Of a stretch of 46,906 bases of DNA, positions 25,088 through 33,905 are shown one piece after another. The notes beneath the pieces are model-generated. The model had not been told where the DNA came from and searched no databases. It saw only the letters and a program-made list of their open reading frames with translations. Both the position numbers and the translations under genes were made by a program. Numbering within the stretch: the first letter of the stretch is position 1; every line of letters begins with the position of its first letter. The stretch is from a bacterium (GTDB lineage Bacteria; Planctomycetota; Planctomycetia; Planctomycetales; Planctomycetaceae), in assembly GCA_016124895.1 (NCBI GenBank), contig WGMU01000133.1, positions 1 through 46,906 of the forward strand. Direction: 5' to 3'.

Positions 25088-26992
25088 ATGAACGCAACCA
25101 GTCCAGTTTCTGTAACCGGAACCGATGCGGGGGCGACATCGCGGTGTGCCGGCTGGCCGCGCTGGTTTCTCCCCTGCCTGCTGACGCTCACCATTCTGGA
25201 ATGTCTGCCGGCATTCTGGTGCGGGAAGTATCTCGACGACTGGCAGCACGTCGAAATTCTGCGTGGCGAATTCGACGTCACCGGGCACGAGTCGCCACTG
25301 ACCGAGTACTTCACGTTCGCGAACGGCGACCCCGAACAGACTCTCGAACGCATCGACCAGGCCCGCCTGCCGTGGTGGACAGACCAGTTTCTGAAGCTGC
25401 GGTTTCTGCGTCCGCTCAGCGTCCTGACACATCAGCTCGACGAGACGCTGTGGCCGGACTCAGAATGGCTCAAGCGGGCTCACAGTCTGACGTGGTATCT
25501 GCTGGCGATTGTCGCAGCGGCCTGCGTGTATCGTGAGCTGGCGGCGGCCCGACCGGGAACGCTGACAACCGCGGGCGTCTGTCTGGCGTCTGTGCTGTTC
25601 GCAATCGACGACATTCACGCGATGACACTGGGCTGGCTGGCGAACCGAAACCTCCTGATCACGGCGACGTTCGTCCTGCTGGCGTTTCGACTGCACATTC
25701 GCTGGCAGATCGAACGGAACCACTGGCTGGGTGCGGCGGCGGCGCTGCTGTTCGTGATTGCTCTGTTGACGGGCGAGTCGGCCGTTGCGTTTGGCGCGTT
25801 CGTCTTTGCCTGGGCGGTGACGCTGCACCCCGGAACGTGGCGTCAGCGAGCACTGAGCATTCTGCCCGGGCTGCTGATCGGAGTCGTCTGGCTGGCCTGT
25901 TATCGGAGGTTCGGCTTCGGTGCTGTCGCGTCGGGCCAGTACATCAATCCCGTCAGCGAACCGTTTGCGTTTCTACTCGCCGCAGCTCACCGCCTGCCGC
26001 AGTTTCTGGCCGCGCTGGCCGGGACGTCAATCACCGAGCTGACGTCGCTGGCGCACGCCGCCAAGAAGATACAGCTCTGGTGGTGGGCAGTCGGCACGAT
26101 TGGACTGCTCAGCGTGACCGTCGTGCCGCTCGCGCGCCGCGACCGCAGTCTGCAGTTCTGGGGACTGGCGACCTTTCTCTCACTGTTGCCACAATGTGCG
26201 GCGACGCCCGTCGATCGTGTGCTGCTGCTGACGACGGTGGCCAGTCACGGTTTTATCGCCCGGCTACTGGAACTCACCTGGCCGTTGCTGAAAAAACGGT
26301 TGGCATCGACAGCCTCAGCAACGACCGACCTGGAACTGCAGCGCGTCGCCGGACGCCGATCGTCCATCCTGCTGGCCTGGACGCTGGGAACGCTGCAGCT
26401 GACAATGCCGGCTGTTGTGCTGCCGCTGCGTCTCGGAGGACTCTGCGTCCTGGCCGAACGACACGTGACCGCAGCGACCAGCCCGGCATTTGATCAACCT
26501 CTCGCTGGTCGAACCGTTGTCCTGATCAATCCGCCGAACGTGTTTTACTCGGCGACGCTGCCGCTGATTCGCGAGCAGCGCGGACTCGATAATCCCGTGC
26601 ACGTTCGCGCTCTGCTGACTGGGCTCGTCTCGATGCGACTGGAACGTCCCGACGATCGCACGCTGATCGTCCGCCCGCAGGCCGATTTTCTGCACCGCGC
26701 ATTCGCTGATGTCTATCGCCGCGATCCGTTCACCGTTGGCTGGCAGCGACAGCTCACGGGCCTGCAGATCGAGGTTCGCGAAGTCGACTCGACGGGCAAC
26801 CCGCAGGCGATCGCATTTCAGTTCGACGTTCCGCTGGAGTCCGCATCGCTGCTGTGGCTGGAATGGCGCGACGGCCGATACGTGCCCGCCTCGTGGCCGC
26901 AGATCGGCGAAACGCGCGAGGTCGACGCTCAGGTCACCGCCGACTGGTTCGGCATCGACGCAATCCTGGAATCTGTCGGCGTGCGACCGTGA
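25088..26992 (+). CDS. multi-spanning membrane protein, possible GT-C glycosyltransferase
   Basis: This 634-residue protein has a first membrane helix at about 26-44 followed at once by CGKYLDDWQH. The DD pair (50-51) sits in the first outer loop, where GT-C glycosyltransferases carry their catalytic acidic motif. About ten more helices fill 130-460, and a soluble C-terminal domain of about 170 residues (NPPNVFYSATLPLIREQ onward) is probably outside the membrane. GT-C enzymes use polyprenyl-phospho-sugars. Its divergent position, 270 bp from an operon predicted to make such a donor, supports a role as the transferase, but the family is not one I recognise with confidence. The stop at 26992 is 4 bp from the sulfatase stop. 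Confidence 0.7.
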   Translation: MNATSPVSVTGTDAGATSRCAGWPRWFLPCLLTLTILECLPAFWCGKYLDDWQHVEILRGEFDVTGHESPLTEYFTFANGDPEQTLERIDQARLPWWTDQFLKLRFLRPLSVLTHQLDETLWPDSEWLKRAHSLTWYLLAIVAAACVYRELAAARPGTLTTAGVCLASVLFAIDDIHAMTLGWLANRNLLITATFVLLAFRLHIRWQIERNHWLGAAAALLFVIALLTGESAVAFGAFVFAWAVTLHPGTWRQRALSILPGLLIGVVWLACYRRFGFGAVASGQYINPVSEPFAFLLAAAHRLPQFLAALAGTSITELTSLAHAAKKIQLWWWAVGTIGLLSVTVVPLARRDRSLQFWGLATFLSLLPQCAATPVDRVLLLTTVASHGFIARLLELTWPLLKKRLASTASATTDLELQRVAGRRSSILLAWTLGTLQLTMPAVVLPLRLGGLCVLAERHVTAATSPAFDQPLAGRTVVLINPPNVFYSATLPLIREQRGLDNPVHVRALLTGLVSMRLERPDDRTLIVRPQADFLHRAFADVYRRDPFTVGWQRQLTGLQIEVREVDSTGNPQAIAFQFDVPLESASLLWLEWRDGRYVPASWPQIGETREVDAQVTADWFGIDAILESVGVRP

Positions 26993-26996
26993 ACAA

Positions 26997-28370
26997 TCAC
27001 CAGTCGTGGCCGTCCCGCATGATGCTGGCGTTGATTTCCAGCAGTGACTTCTTCAGCCGGGCCAGTGTTTCGGGTTCTCTGTCGGCAAGGTTCGTCGTCT
27101 GCTGCGGATCGGTCTTCAGATTGAAGAGCTGGAAGTTTCTATAGCCGCCGCGTTTGATCGTCGGGATCCAGGCTTCCTGAAACATATTGTCGGTCGAGAG
27201 TTCATAGTCGGGATCGGCGACCAGTGAGTAATCGCCGTCGCGAAGGGCAACGATCGGCCGCGATTTCTGCAGATGCCAGAACAGCGGCTGATGCCGGCGG
27301 AAATCGTCAGCCTTGCCGGTCAGCACAGGCGCGAGATCCGAACCATCGAGATGCACCCCGGCTGGCTTCTCCAGACCAAGCAATCCACAGACCGTTGGCA
27401 GCACATCGACGAGCCCTGCCGGTTCGGATACCTCGACCCCTGAGCGAATCGTGCCCGGCCAGTGAAAAATGCCCGGCACGCGGATGCCGCCTTCCCAGTT
27501 CATCCCCTTGCGGCCGCGCAGCCCACCGGTCCGATTGTCGCGGTAGCTGCCATTGTCGGACGCGTAAATGATCAGCGTGTCTTCCGCCGGTGCAACTTCG
27601 CGGAGCTTCTTCAGCAGCCGCGCAATCGCTCGATCCGTATTGTCGATCGTTCCCGAGTAGACCGCTCCGTTATCTTTCGGCTGACCGTAATTTGCGACGA
27701 TGTGAGTCGGAGCGGCAATCGGCGCGTGCGGCTCGTGAAACCACACATTGAGAAAGAACGGCTTGGCCTTTGCCCGGTGATCGTCGAGCCACGAAATCGC
27801 TTCGTCGACGACAAGCTGGCACGAATAGCCTTCGAGCTTCCCGACGGGCTTTCCGTTCCGAATGAAGTTGCCGGGGTTGTGATGGCTGGGACTGGCGTTG
27901 TTCCAGGTAGCGAACCAGTAATCGAAGCCGTGCTGATCCGGCGTCGGCTTGTCTCGCTCCGGCGTCGGCAGTCCGAGATGCCACTTTCCGACGTGCGCCG
28001 TCGAGTAACCCGCGTTCTTCAGCACTTCCGCCAGTGTCACTTCCCGCAGCAGCAGATGCGACTTCTGACTGGGATCGTGAATCCAACTGTAAACGCCGGC
28101 CCGAATGTGATGCCGCCCCGTCATCAGCGTCGCCCGCGACGGCGAGCAGACCGCGCAGCCAGAGTAGAAATCGGTAAACCGCACGCCACTGGCAGCCAGC
28201 GAATCAATTGTCGGAGTCTTCACCGGCCCCTGATAACACCCGACGTCCTGATACCCGAGATCGTCAGCCAGCAGCATCACCACATTCGGCTTGTCAGCGC
28301 GGGCCGTCAAAGGAAGCAGAAAAGATGAGATTAGAAAAAGACAACGCACAGCGGTGAGCAGATGCAGCAT
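26997..28370 (-). CDS. exported type I sulfatase
   Basis: The 457-residue protein has a signal peptide (hydrophobic 8-22, cleavage near ARA-DK) and a full sulfatase N-terminus. PNVVMLLADDLGYQD carries metal ligands D36 and D37, and CSPSRATLMTGR (C75) is the formylglycine site that needs an FGE-type enzyme. Later blocks such as HVGKWHLG, FFLNVWFHEPHAP and IIYASDNGSYRDN fit arylsulfatase A-like enzymes. The family removes sulfate from polysaccharides or aryl esters. It faces the GT-C-like gene and is downstream of the large haem protein, separated from it by a small palindromic repeat. Confidence 0.95.
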   Translation of the reverse strand: MLHLLTAVRCLFLISSFLLPLTARADKPNVVMLLADDLGYQDVGCYQGPVKTPTIDSLAASGVRFTDFYSGCAVCSPSRATLMTGRHHIRAGVYSWIHDPSQKSHLLLREVTLAEVLKNAGYSTAHVGKWHLGLPTPERDKPTPDQHGFDYWFATWNNASPSHHNPGNFIRNGKPVGKLEGYSCQLVVDEAISWLDDHRAKAKPFFLNVWFHEPHAPIAAPTHIVANYGQPKDNGAVYSGTIDNTDRAIARLLKKLREVAPAEDTLIIYASDNGSYRDNRTGGLRGRKGMNWEGGIRVPGIFHWPGTIRSGVEVSEPAGLVDVLPTVCGLLGLEKPAGVHLDGSDLAPVLTGKADDFRRHQPLFWHLQKSRPIVALRDGDYSLVADPDYELSTDNMFQEAWIPTIKRGGYRNFQLFNLKTDPQQTTNLADREPETLARLKKSLLEINASIMRDGHDW

Positions 28371-28450
28371 GGTCAGTGGCCTGTTGAATACGGAGCCGTG
28401 TGCGACTCCCAGTCAGGTTGGTCGCCACAAACAGCAACGGTCGCGCAGCA

Positions 28451-28513
28451 GTAGAACGGAATTCATTCCGTTTCACGAGGCCCAGGAGATGAACGGGATG
28501 AATCCCGTTCTAC
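28451..28513. repeat. double palindrome running into a gene's 3' end
   Basis: Arms at 28451-28472 and 28492-28513 (22 bp each) are inverted copies with two mismatches. Each is also a palindrome itself: AACGGAAT-TC-ATTCCGTT and AACGGGAT-GA-ATCCCGTT. The haem-protein stop at 28463-28465 lies inside the left arm. Confidence 0.85.
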
Positions 28514-31438
28514 GGCGACCTGGACCGGGTGCATCAGGTAGGCGAAAAGGTCGCGTTGCTGCTCGTCGGTGAGTGTTTGCAACTGGTTGTCGGGCATGAT
28601 CGACAGCGGTGACGGGGTTTCAGATTCGATTTCAGACAGCTCGATGATGTGCGACTCAGTCGCTGTCTGGACGGTGATCGTGCGGTTGTTGCGGGTGCCG
28701 ACGATGCCGCTCAGGACTCGTCCGTCGTTCAGCACGACAATCGAGACGCGGTAGTTCGCCGGGACCTGGGCACTCGGGTCGACGACGTTCTGCAGCAGGT
28801 AATCGAGGTTCGCTCGCTGCGAGCCGGTCAGGTCGGGGCCGATCTGCTTGCCTTCGCCGTACAGTTTGTGGCAGTTCGAGCAGGTCTTCTGGAAGAGCCG
28901 GCGACCGCTGACGAGGTTCGCGCGTGCGAGCGTTTCTGGTGAAAGCTTCTCGCGCAGCGCGGCGATCATCTGCTGGCGTTCCGCCGACGTGTCGCGCAGG
29001 GTGCCCCACGTTTCGGTCAGACGCTGCGTCAGCGTTTCGTCGTTGAACGCCAGAATCTGCCGTGCCTGCAGACCTGTCAGGTCACTGCGCGGAATCTTTC
29101 CGCGACCAGAACCGAGACTGTCGAGCAGCGCAGCAGCAAAGCTCGCGCGCGAAACGAGCGTGTTCAGCACCGCGGGCCGTTCGCGCGGATCGAACCGCGA
29201 ATAGCTCTGAGCGAGCTGCTTCCCGATCGCCGGATCGTCGAAGAGTGCCAGCCCGCGAGTGGCCGTCGCGTTGAGCACTCGTTCGTTGAGCAGGGACTCG
29301 CAGAGTTCCCGCAGATCGTCCGGCCGCGCGTCGATCAGCGTCTGCAGTGCCGTCTGGCGTGTGGGCAGCGACTGACTGGAATCGAGGGCCAGCTTGCGGA
29401 TTTCGCTGAGGGCTCGACCGTCGCCGAAGAGCACGTTCAACTCGCGGACCAGCAGCGTTGTATCACCGCTTTCGTCAGCCGTTTCGGTGACCAATTCGGC
29501 AAAAGCCGGCCAGGCAACCGGCTGCGGAGCTTTTCGCCAGCCCTGAAAGGCTTCGCTCAGGCCAGGCAGCACGCTCTGCCGCAGATTTGCGTCGAACTTC
29601 GCGGCGATCTCAAGCAGCGAGTTGATCGGCGTCGGTGATGTTTCGATCCGTCCGGCGAGGTTCCGCGCGATCCAGCGCAGCGTCAGTGGCCAGCGGCAGT
29701 GGCGAGCGATCTCGACGAGAGCGGCGGGGTCGGAATCTCCGACCGGAATCAACCCGTACCAGGTAAGCGCCGGCAGGTACGGATCGGCCGCGAAGCGTTC
29801 GTCGGTGACAAGCGCCGCCGCCAGTTTCGCTCGCCTGTTAACCGGCAATCGCTGCAGCGTTGACGCAAGTTGCAGCTTCACGAGGCCGGATTCGTCGTCG
29901 CTGGCCAGCTTCAGCAGTGCGGCGTACGTCTCTTCATCAGAGGTGTAAACGAAGTCCGGCTGCGGCCCCATCAGCGTGTCGAGCGGCCAGAAATCCGTCA
30001 GCAATCGGATTCCCCAGACGCGAACGTGTTCGTCGGGGTGGCTCAGCAGTTCGCGGAGCATCGTCGGCGTCGTTTCGCCCGACTGATACTGCTGCCAGAG
30101 TTTCGGCAGCGGGCCGTCGTCCATCAGGCAGCGCGGTGTCAGCAGGTCGGTCTTCGTATTCGTTGTTTTGCGAGTCCCCGCTCCTTCGCAGGCGATGCGG
30201 AAGATCCGGCCGCTCGTCCGATGCACGCCGGTGTGTTCGTGGCACTCGCCGGTGTCGCTCCAGTCGATGACGTACGCCGCGCCGTCGGGGCCGGTGCTCA
30301 GGTCCATGCCGCGGAACCAGCGGTCGGCGCTGATAAAGATGTCGGTCTGGTGACGTCCGGCATAGCCGGCTCCTTCGCGTTCAAGCCGTTCGACGTTCGT
30401 CCGCAGACCGTGCATGTTCAGCGTGAAGAGCCGGTTGTGATACTCGGCAGGCCACTGCCGCCCCTGATAAATCATCGTGCCGATGTGAGCGTGCCCACCG
30501 CCGTACTCGTTGGCCTTCCCGTCACGGCTTTCGTGCCACTTGCCGGTCGTGTCGAAGTGCCAGTGATCGGCGATCGTGTCCAGCCGCTCGTACACGCCGG
30601 GATTCTGGCTGTTACCGAACGACTCCCTGAAATGAGCCCCCGGCATCATGTGCCACAGGTGACCGTTGACGGTGTTGATAAAGAACAGCTCGCCGTGCTG
30701 ATCCCAGTCGTGGCCCCAGGGATTCGTCGTCCCGTGACAGAGGACCTCGACGGTTTTGCGTTCCGGATGAAACCGCCAGATGCCGCCTCGGATCGGAATC
30801 CGCTGCTCGTCCGGAGTTCGCGGCACGCCGAGCAACCCCGGACACGAATGCCCGCAGCGACCGTACAGCCAGCCGTCCGGTCCCCATCGGAGTCCGTTGG
30901 CAAAGTTGTGATAGTTCGCCTGCGAAACCGTGAAGCCATCGAGCACGACCTGCGGCGGCCCGTCCGGCACGGCGTCACCATCGCCATCTGGAATAAACAG
31001 CACCTGCGGCGGACACATCAGCCACACGCCGCCGTGTCCGACTTCGACGCTCGTCAGCATCTGCACCTGATCGGTAAACACCGTCCGCGACTCGGGGACA
31101 CCGTCGCGGTTGGCGTCTTTAAACACAACCACGCGATCCCGCAGCGACAGATCGAACCGCTGCTTACTCTCGGCGTAGGTGTAGTTCTCCGCGATCCACA
31201 ACCGCCCGCGCCGATCCCACGCCATCGCGATCGGATTCTGCACATCGGGTTCGGCCGCAAAGACGCTGACGCGAAATCCCTCCGGCACCTGCATCTGTTC
31301 CGCGGCCTGCTGAGCGGGCATCAGCGGGACGGAGAGGTCGGGCTCGGAGTTGTAAGGAGCCGGAAAGTCGTCTGCACTGGCCCTGTTACTGAGCAGCAAG
31401 GCACAACTCAGTGAGAAAAAACAAAGACACTTGCTCAT
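28463..31438 (-). CDS. large exported dehydrogenase / HEAT / CxxCH haem protein
   Basis: This 991-residue secreted protein starts at the ATG at 31438 (MSKCLCFFSLSCALLLS signal); an in-frame GTG at 31519 is rejected. It has the planctomycete membrane-bound-dehydrogenase propeller (about 50-420: MQVPEGFRVSVFAAEP, RGRLWIAENYTYAE, HANGLRWG-type blocks, STGPDGAAYVIDW), a helical HEAT-like middle (about 470-820), and a C-terminal haem domain with CSNCHKLYGEGKQIGPDLTG near 853. The domain ends SIMPDNQLQTLTDEQQRDLFAYLM. The final residues after that (roughly VERDSSRSSPGPRETE) are encoded by the palindromic repeat at 28451-28513, so the original stop was probably lost when the repeat arrived. The role is likely extracytoplasmic sugar oxidation with electron transfer to the haem (inference). 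Confidence 0.9.
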   Translation of the reverse strand: MSKCLCFFSLSCALLLSNRASADDFPAPYNSEPDLSVPLMPAQQAAEQMQVPEGFRVSVFAAEPDVQNPIAMAWDRRGRLWIAENYTYAESKQRFDLSLRDRVVVFKDANRDGVPESRTVFTDQVQMLTSVEVGHGGVWLMCPPQVLFIPDGDGDAVPDGPPQVVLDGFTVSQANYHNFANGLRWGPDGWLYGRCGHSCPGLLGVPRTPDEQRIPIRGGIWRFHPERKTVEVLCHGTTNPWGHDWDQHGELFFINTVNGHLWHMMPGAHFRESFGNSQNPGVYERLDTIADHWHFDTTGKWHESRDGKANEYGGGHAHIGTMIYQGRQWPAEYHNRLFTLNMHGLRTNVERLEREGAGYAGRHQTDIFISADRWFRGMDLSTGPDGAAYVIDWSDTGECHEHTGVHRTSGRIFRIACEGAGTRKTTNTKTDLLTPRCLMDDGPLPKLWQQYQSGETTPTMLRELLSHPDEHVRVWGIRLLTDFWPLDTLMGPQPDFVYTSDEETYAALLKLASDDESGLVKLQLASTLQRLPVNRRAKLAAALVTDERFAADPYLPALTWYGLIPVGDSDPAALVEIARHCRWPLTLRWIARNLAGRIETSPTPINSLLEIAAKFDANLRQSVLPGLSEAFQGWRKAPQPVAWPAFAELVTETADESGDTTLLVRELNVLFGDGRALSEIRKLALDSSQSLPTRQTALQTLIDARPDDLRELCESLLNERVLNATATRGLALFDDPAIGKQLAQSYSRFDPRERPAVLNTLVSRASFAAALLDSLGSGRGKIPRSDLTGLQARQILAFNDETLTQRLTETWGTLRDTSAERQQMIAALREKLSPETLARANLVSGRRLFQKTCSNCHKLYGEGKQIGPDLTGSQRANLDYLLQNVVDPSAQVPANYRVSIVVLNDGRVLSGIVGTRNNRTITVQTATESHIIELSEIESETPSPLSIMPDNQLQTLTDEQQRDLFAYLMHPVQVAVERDSSRSSPGPRETE

Positions 31439-31499
31439 TGTGAGAGACCGCTCTGTCCATGAAGAGAGGGAGGCTGACCGAAGTTCCAATAGCAAACTG

Positions 31500-32549
31500 T
31501 TAACCGCCACTCTGACCAATGATGCGCTGGCCGTCGAAGAAGTAGACCTGCCGGCTGGGAATGTCGGCTTTGATCTGTTTCCAGGTTTTCCCGCCGTCAG
31601 CCGAGAGCGTGAACGATTTCGACCAGCCCTGATTCTGCAGCAGCCGACCGTTGCCCGCCGTGCTGAATGATGTGGCCTGAGCGTGCTCGACGGCCGGTGT
31701 CCATTTCACGCCGTCGTGCGAGGCGTAGATGATCTTGTTCTTGTCGTTCCAGGCGGATGGTGATGCCAGAAACTGATTCCCGTCGAACACGCCACTCTGG
31801 CCGAACACCGCCTTTTCCGACAGCTCGCCGAACGTCGTGATCGGTTCCCAGGTGATTCCGTCGACACTGCTGTGAGGTCCGGTCTTCTCGCACAGCCACA
31901 CAAAGCGGCCGTTGCCGAACAGCAGAATGTTTCGACCGGGGCGTTCGGCTGCGGGCAGCAGTTGATGGTACAGCCAGCTTGAGCCGTCCCTCGTGACGCC
32001 GATCCGCTGCTCACCCACGCAGACGAAGACGCCGTTGCCAAACACTGTCTTGCGAACGTGTCCCGCTCCGTCCTTGCCCCAGATTGGAAAGTCGACTTCG
32101 GGCTTCCGGGTTTCCCACTTCAGGCCGTCGGTCGAAACCATGAATTGAGACGCGTTCGGTGCAAGAAACATCCCGTTGCCGAATTCAACGCTCATTGAGC
32201 CTGAAGGAGCTTCGACGACTCGCCACTTCCCGCCGTCTTCGGAAACGATCACGGCATGCGGGTTGCCGGTCACGACGAACCGGCCGTTGCCGTACGTTGC
32301 GCAGCGCAGCAGGTTGTTCCGCGCATGATTGAAGTCCTCGGTGACCGGGCCACCTTTGAAGACCTCGGTCCATGCTTCGCCGTCAGTCGACCGGTAAATC
32401 GTCCCGAACTGTCCTTCGAGCACGTGTCCGTCGTCAGCCTTCCCGTTGATGCCACCGATCGCCAGAAAAAATCCGTCGGCAGCGAAAGTCGGTGCGACCG
32501 TGAGGAGCAGACATGTGGCGCCAATCACTGTCCTGAGGAACTGGATCAT
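31500..32549 (-). CDS. exported sialidase-like beta-propeller protein
   Basis: From the ATG at 32549 (MIQFLRTVIGATCLLLTVAPTFAADG, a clear signal peptide ending AFA) the protein is 349 residues; the frame extending to 32753 is rejected. It is built of repeating blades with Asp-box-like turns (STDGEAWTEV, SEDGGKWRVV, STDGLKWE, SVDGITWEPI, SHDGVKWTP, SADGGKTWKQI) alternating with FGNGRF/FGNGVF strands. This is the layout of sialidase/BNR-repeat propellers. No catalytic sialidase residues such as the FRIP arginine are obvious, so binding or a structural role is as likely as catalysis. It is 61 bp upstream of the haem-protein start and could share its operon. Confidence 0.78.
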   Translation of the reverse strand: MIQFLRTVIGATCLLLTVAPTFAADGFFLAIGGINGKADDGHVLEGQFGTIYRSTDGEAWTEVFKGGPVTEDFNHARNNLLRCATYGNGRFVVTGNPHAVIVSEDGGKWRVVEAPSGSMSVEFGNGMFLAPNASQFMVSTDGLKWETRKPEVDFPIWGKDGAGHVRKTVFGNGVFVCVGEQRIGVTRDGSSWLYHQLLPAAERPGRNILLFGNGRFVWLCEKTGPHSSVDGITWEPITTFGELSEKAVFGQSGVFDGNQFLASPSAWNDKNKIIYASHDGVKWTPAVEHAQATSFSTAGNGRLLQNQGWSKSFTLSADGGKTWKQIKADIPSRQVYFFDGQRIIGQSGG

Positions 32550-32726
32550 GCTGGGGCACTCGCTGAAAGAAGATCGTGGAGATCTCTGATCGCAAACCGT
32601 CACTCGCACTGCTGGCTGAGTTGCAAAACGAAAGGCCAGTTCTAAGCTCGCCGTTCCACACCAGCAAGCGAGGTCCTGACTCGCCCAGTGCGAAGAGCGA
32701 GCGGTGCCGGTGGCTGCTGTCATGCC

Positions 32727-32731
32727 AGGAG
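32727..32731 (+). promoter_or_regulatory. ribosome-binding site deciding a TTG start
   Basis: AGGAG lies 9 nt before the TTG at 32741. It places the esterase start directly before a signal peptide, unlike the far-upstream open frame at 32576. Confidence 0.55.
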
Positions 32732-32740
32732 TATCGCGTC

Positions 32741-33661
32741 TTGAGAGTCCCATTCACTCGATCGTTGACACTGGCAGCGCTCATACTGCCGGGCCTGTTG
32801 CCTGATTGCGGTTTCGGTCAGGACGCCGATCGCGAGCCCCCCCGCGAAAGAACTGCGATGGGGATTCCGTATGCTGAAGTCGATGGCCAGCGACTGCTGT
32901 TCGATCTGTATCTGCCGGAATCGGGCGAGGCGGCGAGTGGCAGGAAATGGCCGGTCGTCGTCTGGGTTCATGGCGGAGCGTGGCGCGCAGGAGATCGCAG
33001 TCGCGTGCCCGTTCAGCCGCTGACTCGACACGGCTTCGTGGTCGCCAGCGTCGATTACCGGCTCAGCCCCGTCGCCCGGTTCCCGGCGCAGGTGTACGAC
33101 ATCAAGGCGGCCATCCGGTTTCTACGCGCGAACGCAACGACTTACGGCCTCGATACGGAACGCTTCGCGATTGCGGGAGCCTCAGCGGGTGGTCACCTTG
33201 CTGCACTGACCGGAGTGTCCGGCCAGGAACTTGAAGGCGAAGTCGGCGACCATCGCGATCAGCCTTCTGCTGTCAGCGCGATCGTTTCGTTTTACGGAGC
33301 GTCGAACCTGCAGACAATTCTCAGCCAGTCGACGCCGCACGGGTTGAGCGTCCGTGTGCCGGCACTGCAACTACTGCTCGGTGGCCAACCGGATGAGAAA
33401 CCCGATCTCGCACGGCTCGCGAGCCCCGTTGCTCACGTCGACGGAAACGATCCACCATTGCTGCTGATTCACGGGGACCAGGATCCGCAGATGCCGATCA
33501 ACCAGGCTCACGAACTGCACGGCGCTTATCTGAAGCTCAAACGACCGGTCGAGTTTGACGTCGTCTACGGAGCTGCCCACGGCGGCGACGCGTTCTATAC
33601 CGACGCGATGATTGATCGCGTCGCTCGGTTTCTGAGCAGGCATTTGAAATGCGGTCGTTGA
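32741..33661 (+). CDS. exported alpha/beta-hydrolase (esterase)
   Basis: This 306-residue protein starts at a TTG with AGGAG 9 nt before it, giving the leader VPFTRSLTLAALILPGLLPD, a Sec-type signal. The frame is open from 32576, but that start overlaps the promoter region of the divergent propeller gene. The fold is of the BD-FAE/esterase group: oxyanion HGGAW (77-81), nucleophile S148 in GASAG, probable acid D248 in HGDQDP, and H280 in GAAHGG. Such enzymes remove acetyl or feruloyl groups from plant or algal polysaccharides; the exact substrate is unknown. It is divergent from the propeller gene at 31500-32549, with 191 bp between. Confidence 0.82.
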   Translation: MRVPFTRSLTLAALILPGLLPDCGFGQDADREPPRERTAMGIPYAEVDGQRLLFDLYLPESGEAASGRKWPVVVWVHGGAWRAGDRSRVPVQPLTRHGFVVASVDYRLSPVARFPAQVYDIKAAIRFLRANATTYGLDTERFAIAGASAGGHLAALTGVSGQELEGEVGDHRDQPSAVSAIVSFYGASNLQTILSQSTPHGLSVRVPALQLLLGGQPDEKPDLARLASPVAHVDGNDPPLLLIHGDQDPQMPINQAHELHGAYLKLKRPVEFDVVYGAAHGGDAFYTDAMIDRVARFLSRHLKCGR

Positions 33662-33677
33662 GCAACAGCCCTCTGCC

Positions 33678-33905
33678 TCACTTCGTGCGGCTGATCGCGT
33701 ACGGCAGGAACTTCTGCTGGCAGCGGCTGCTGCAGAATGTTTCCCGGTCGACCTCGATCTGCAGAAAACATTTCGACTGAACGCGAAACTGAAGTCCAGC
33801 GGCGCTCGCTGAGCCTGCAGTCAGTCGGTACTCTCGCCGCGAATCGATTTCCACTTCGAGCTGCGGAAGGTTGCAATGGCTGCTGCGTCGCCGGACTGGC
33901 TGCAT
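33678..33905 (-). CDS. possible small Cys-containing protein
   Basis: A 75-residue minus-strand frame fills most of the 214-bp gap between the esterase stop and the propeller gene, and overlaps the latter's start by 30 bp. Its second half has protein-like composition and three Cys (SKCFLQIEVDRETFCSSRC), but the N-terminal part is Arg-rich and shadow-like. No Shine-Dalgarno site is seen. It may not be real. Confidence 0.25.
   Translation of the reverse strand: MQPVRRRSSHCNLPQLEVEIDSRREYRLTAGSASAAGLQFRVQSKCFLQIEVDRETFCSSRCQQKFLPYAISRTK
33865..33870 (+). promoter_or_regulatory. ribosome-binding site of the propeller gene
   Basis: GGAAGG lies 5 nt before the ATG at 33876 and supports that start. 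Confidence 0.5.

Noticed and set aside
24818-25432. N-terminal extension of the HAD-UbiA frame
   Set aside because: It would overlap the divergent membrane-protein gene by 345 bp, and the added residues are low quality.
29870-31414. 514-residue plus-strand frame
   Set aside because: Antisense to the large haem protein, whose domains and haem site are unmistakable. Long antisense frames are common in GC-rich codon usage.
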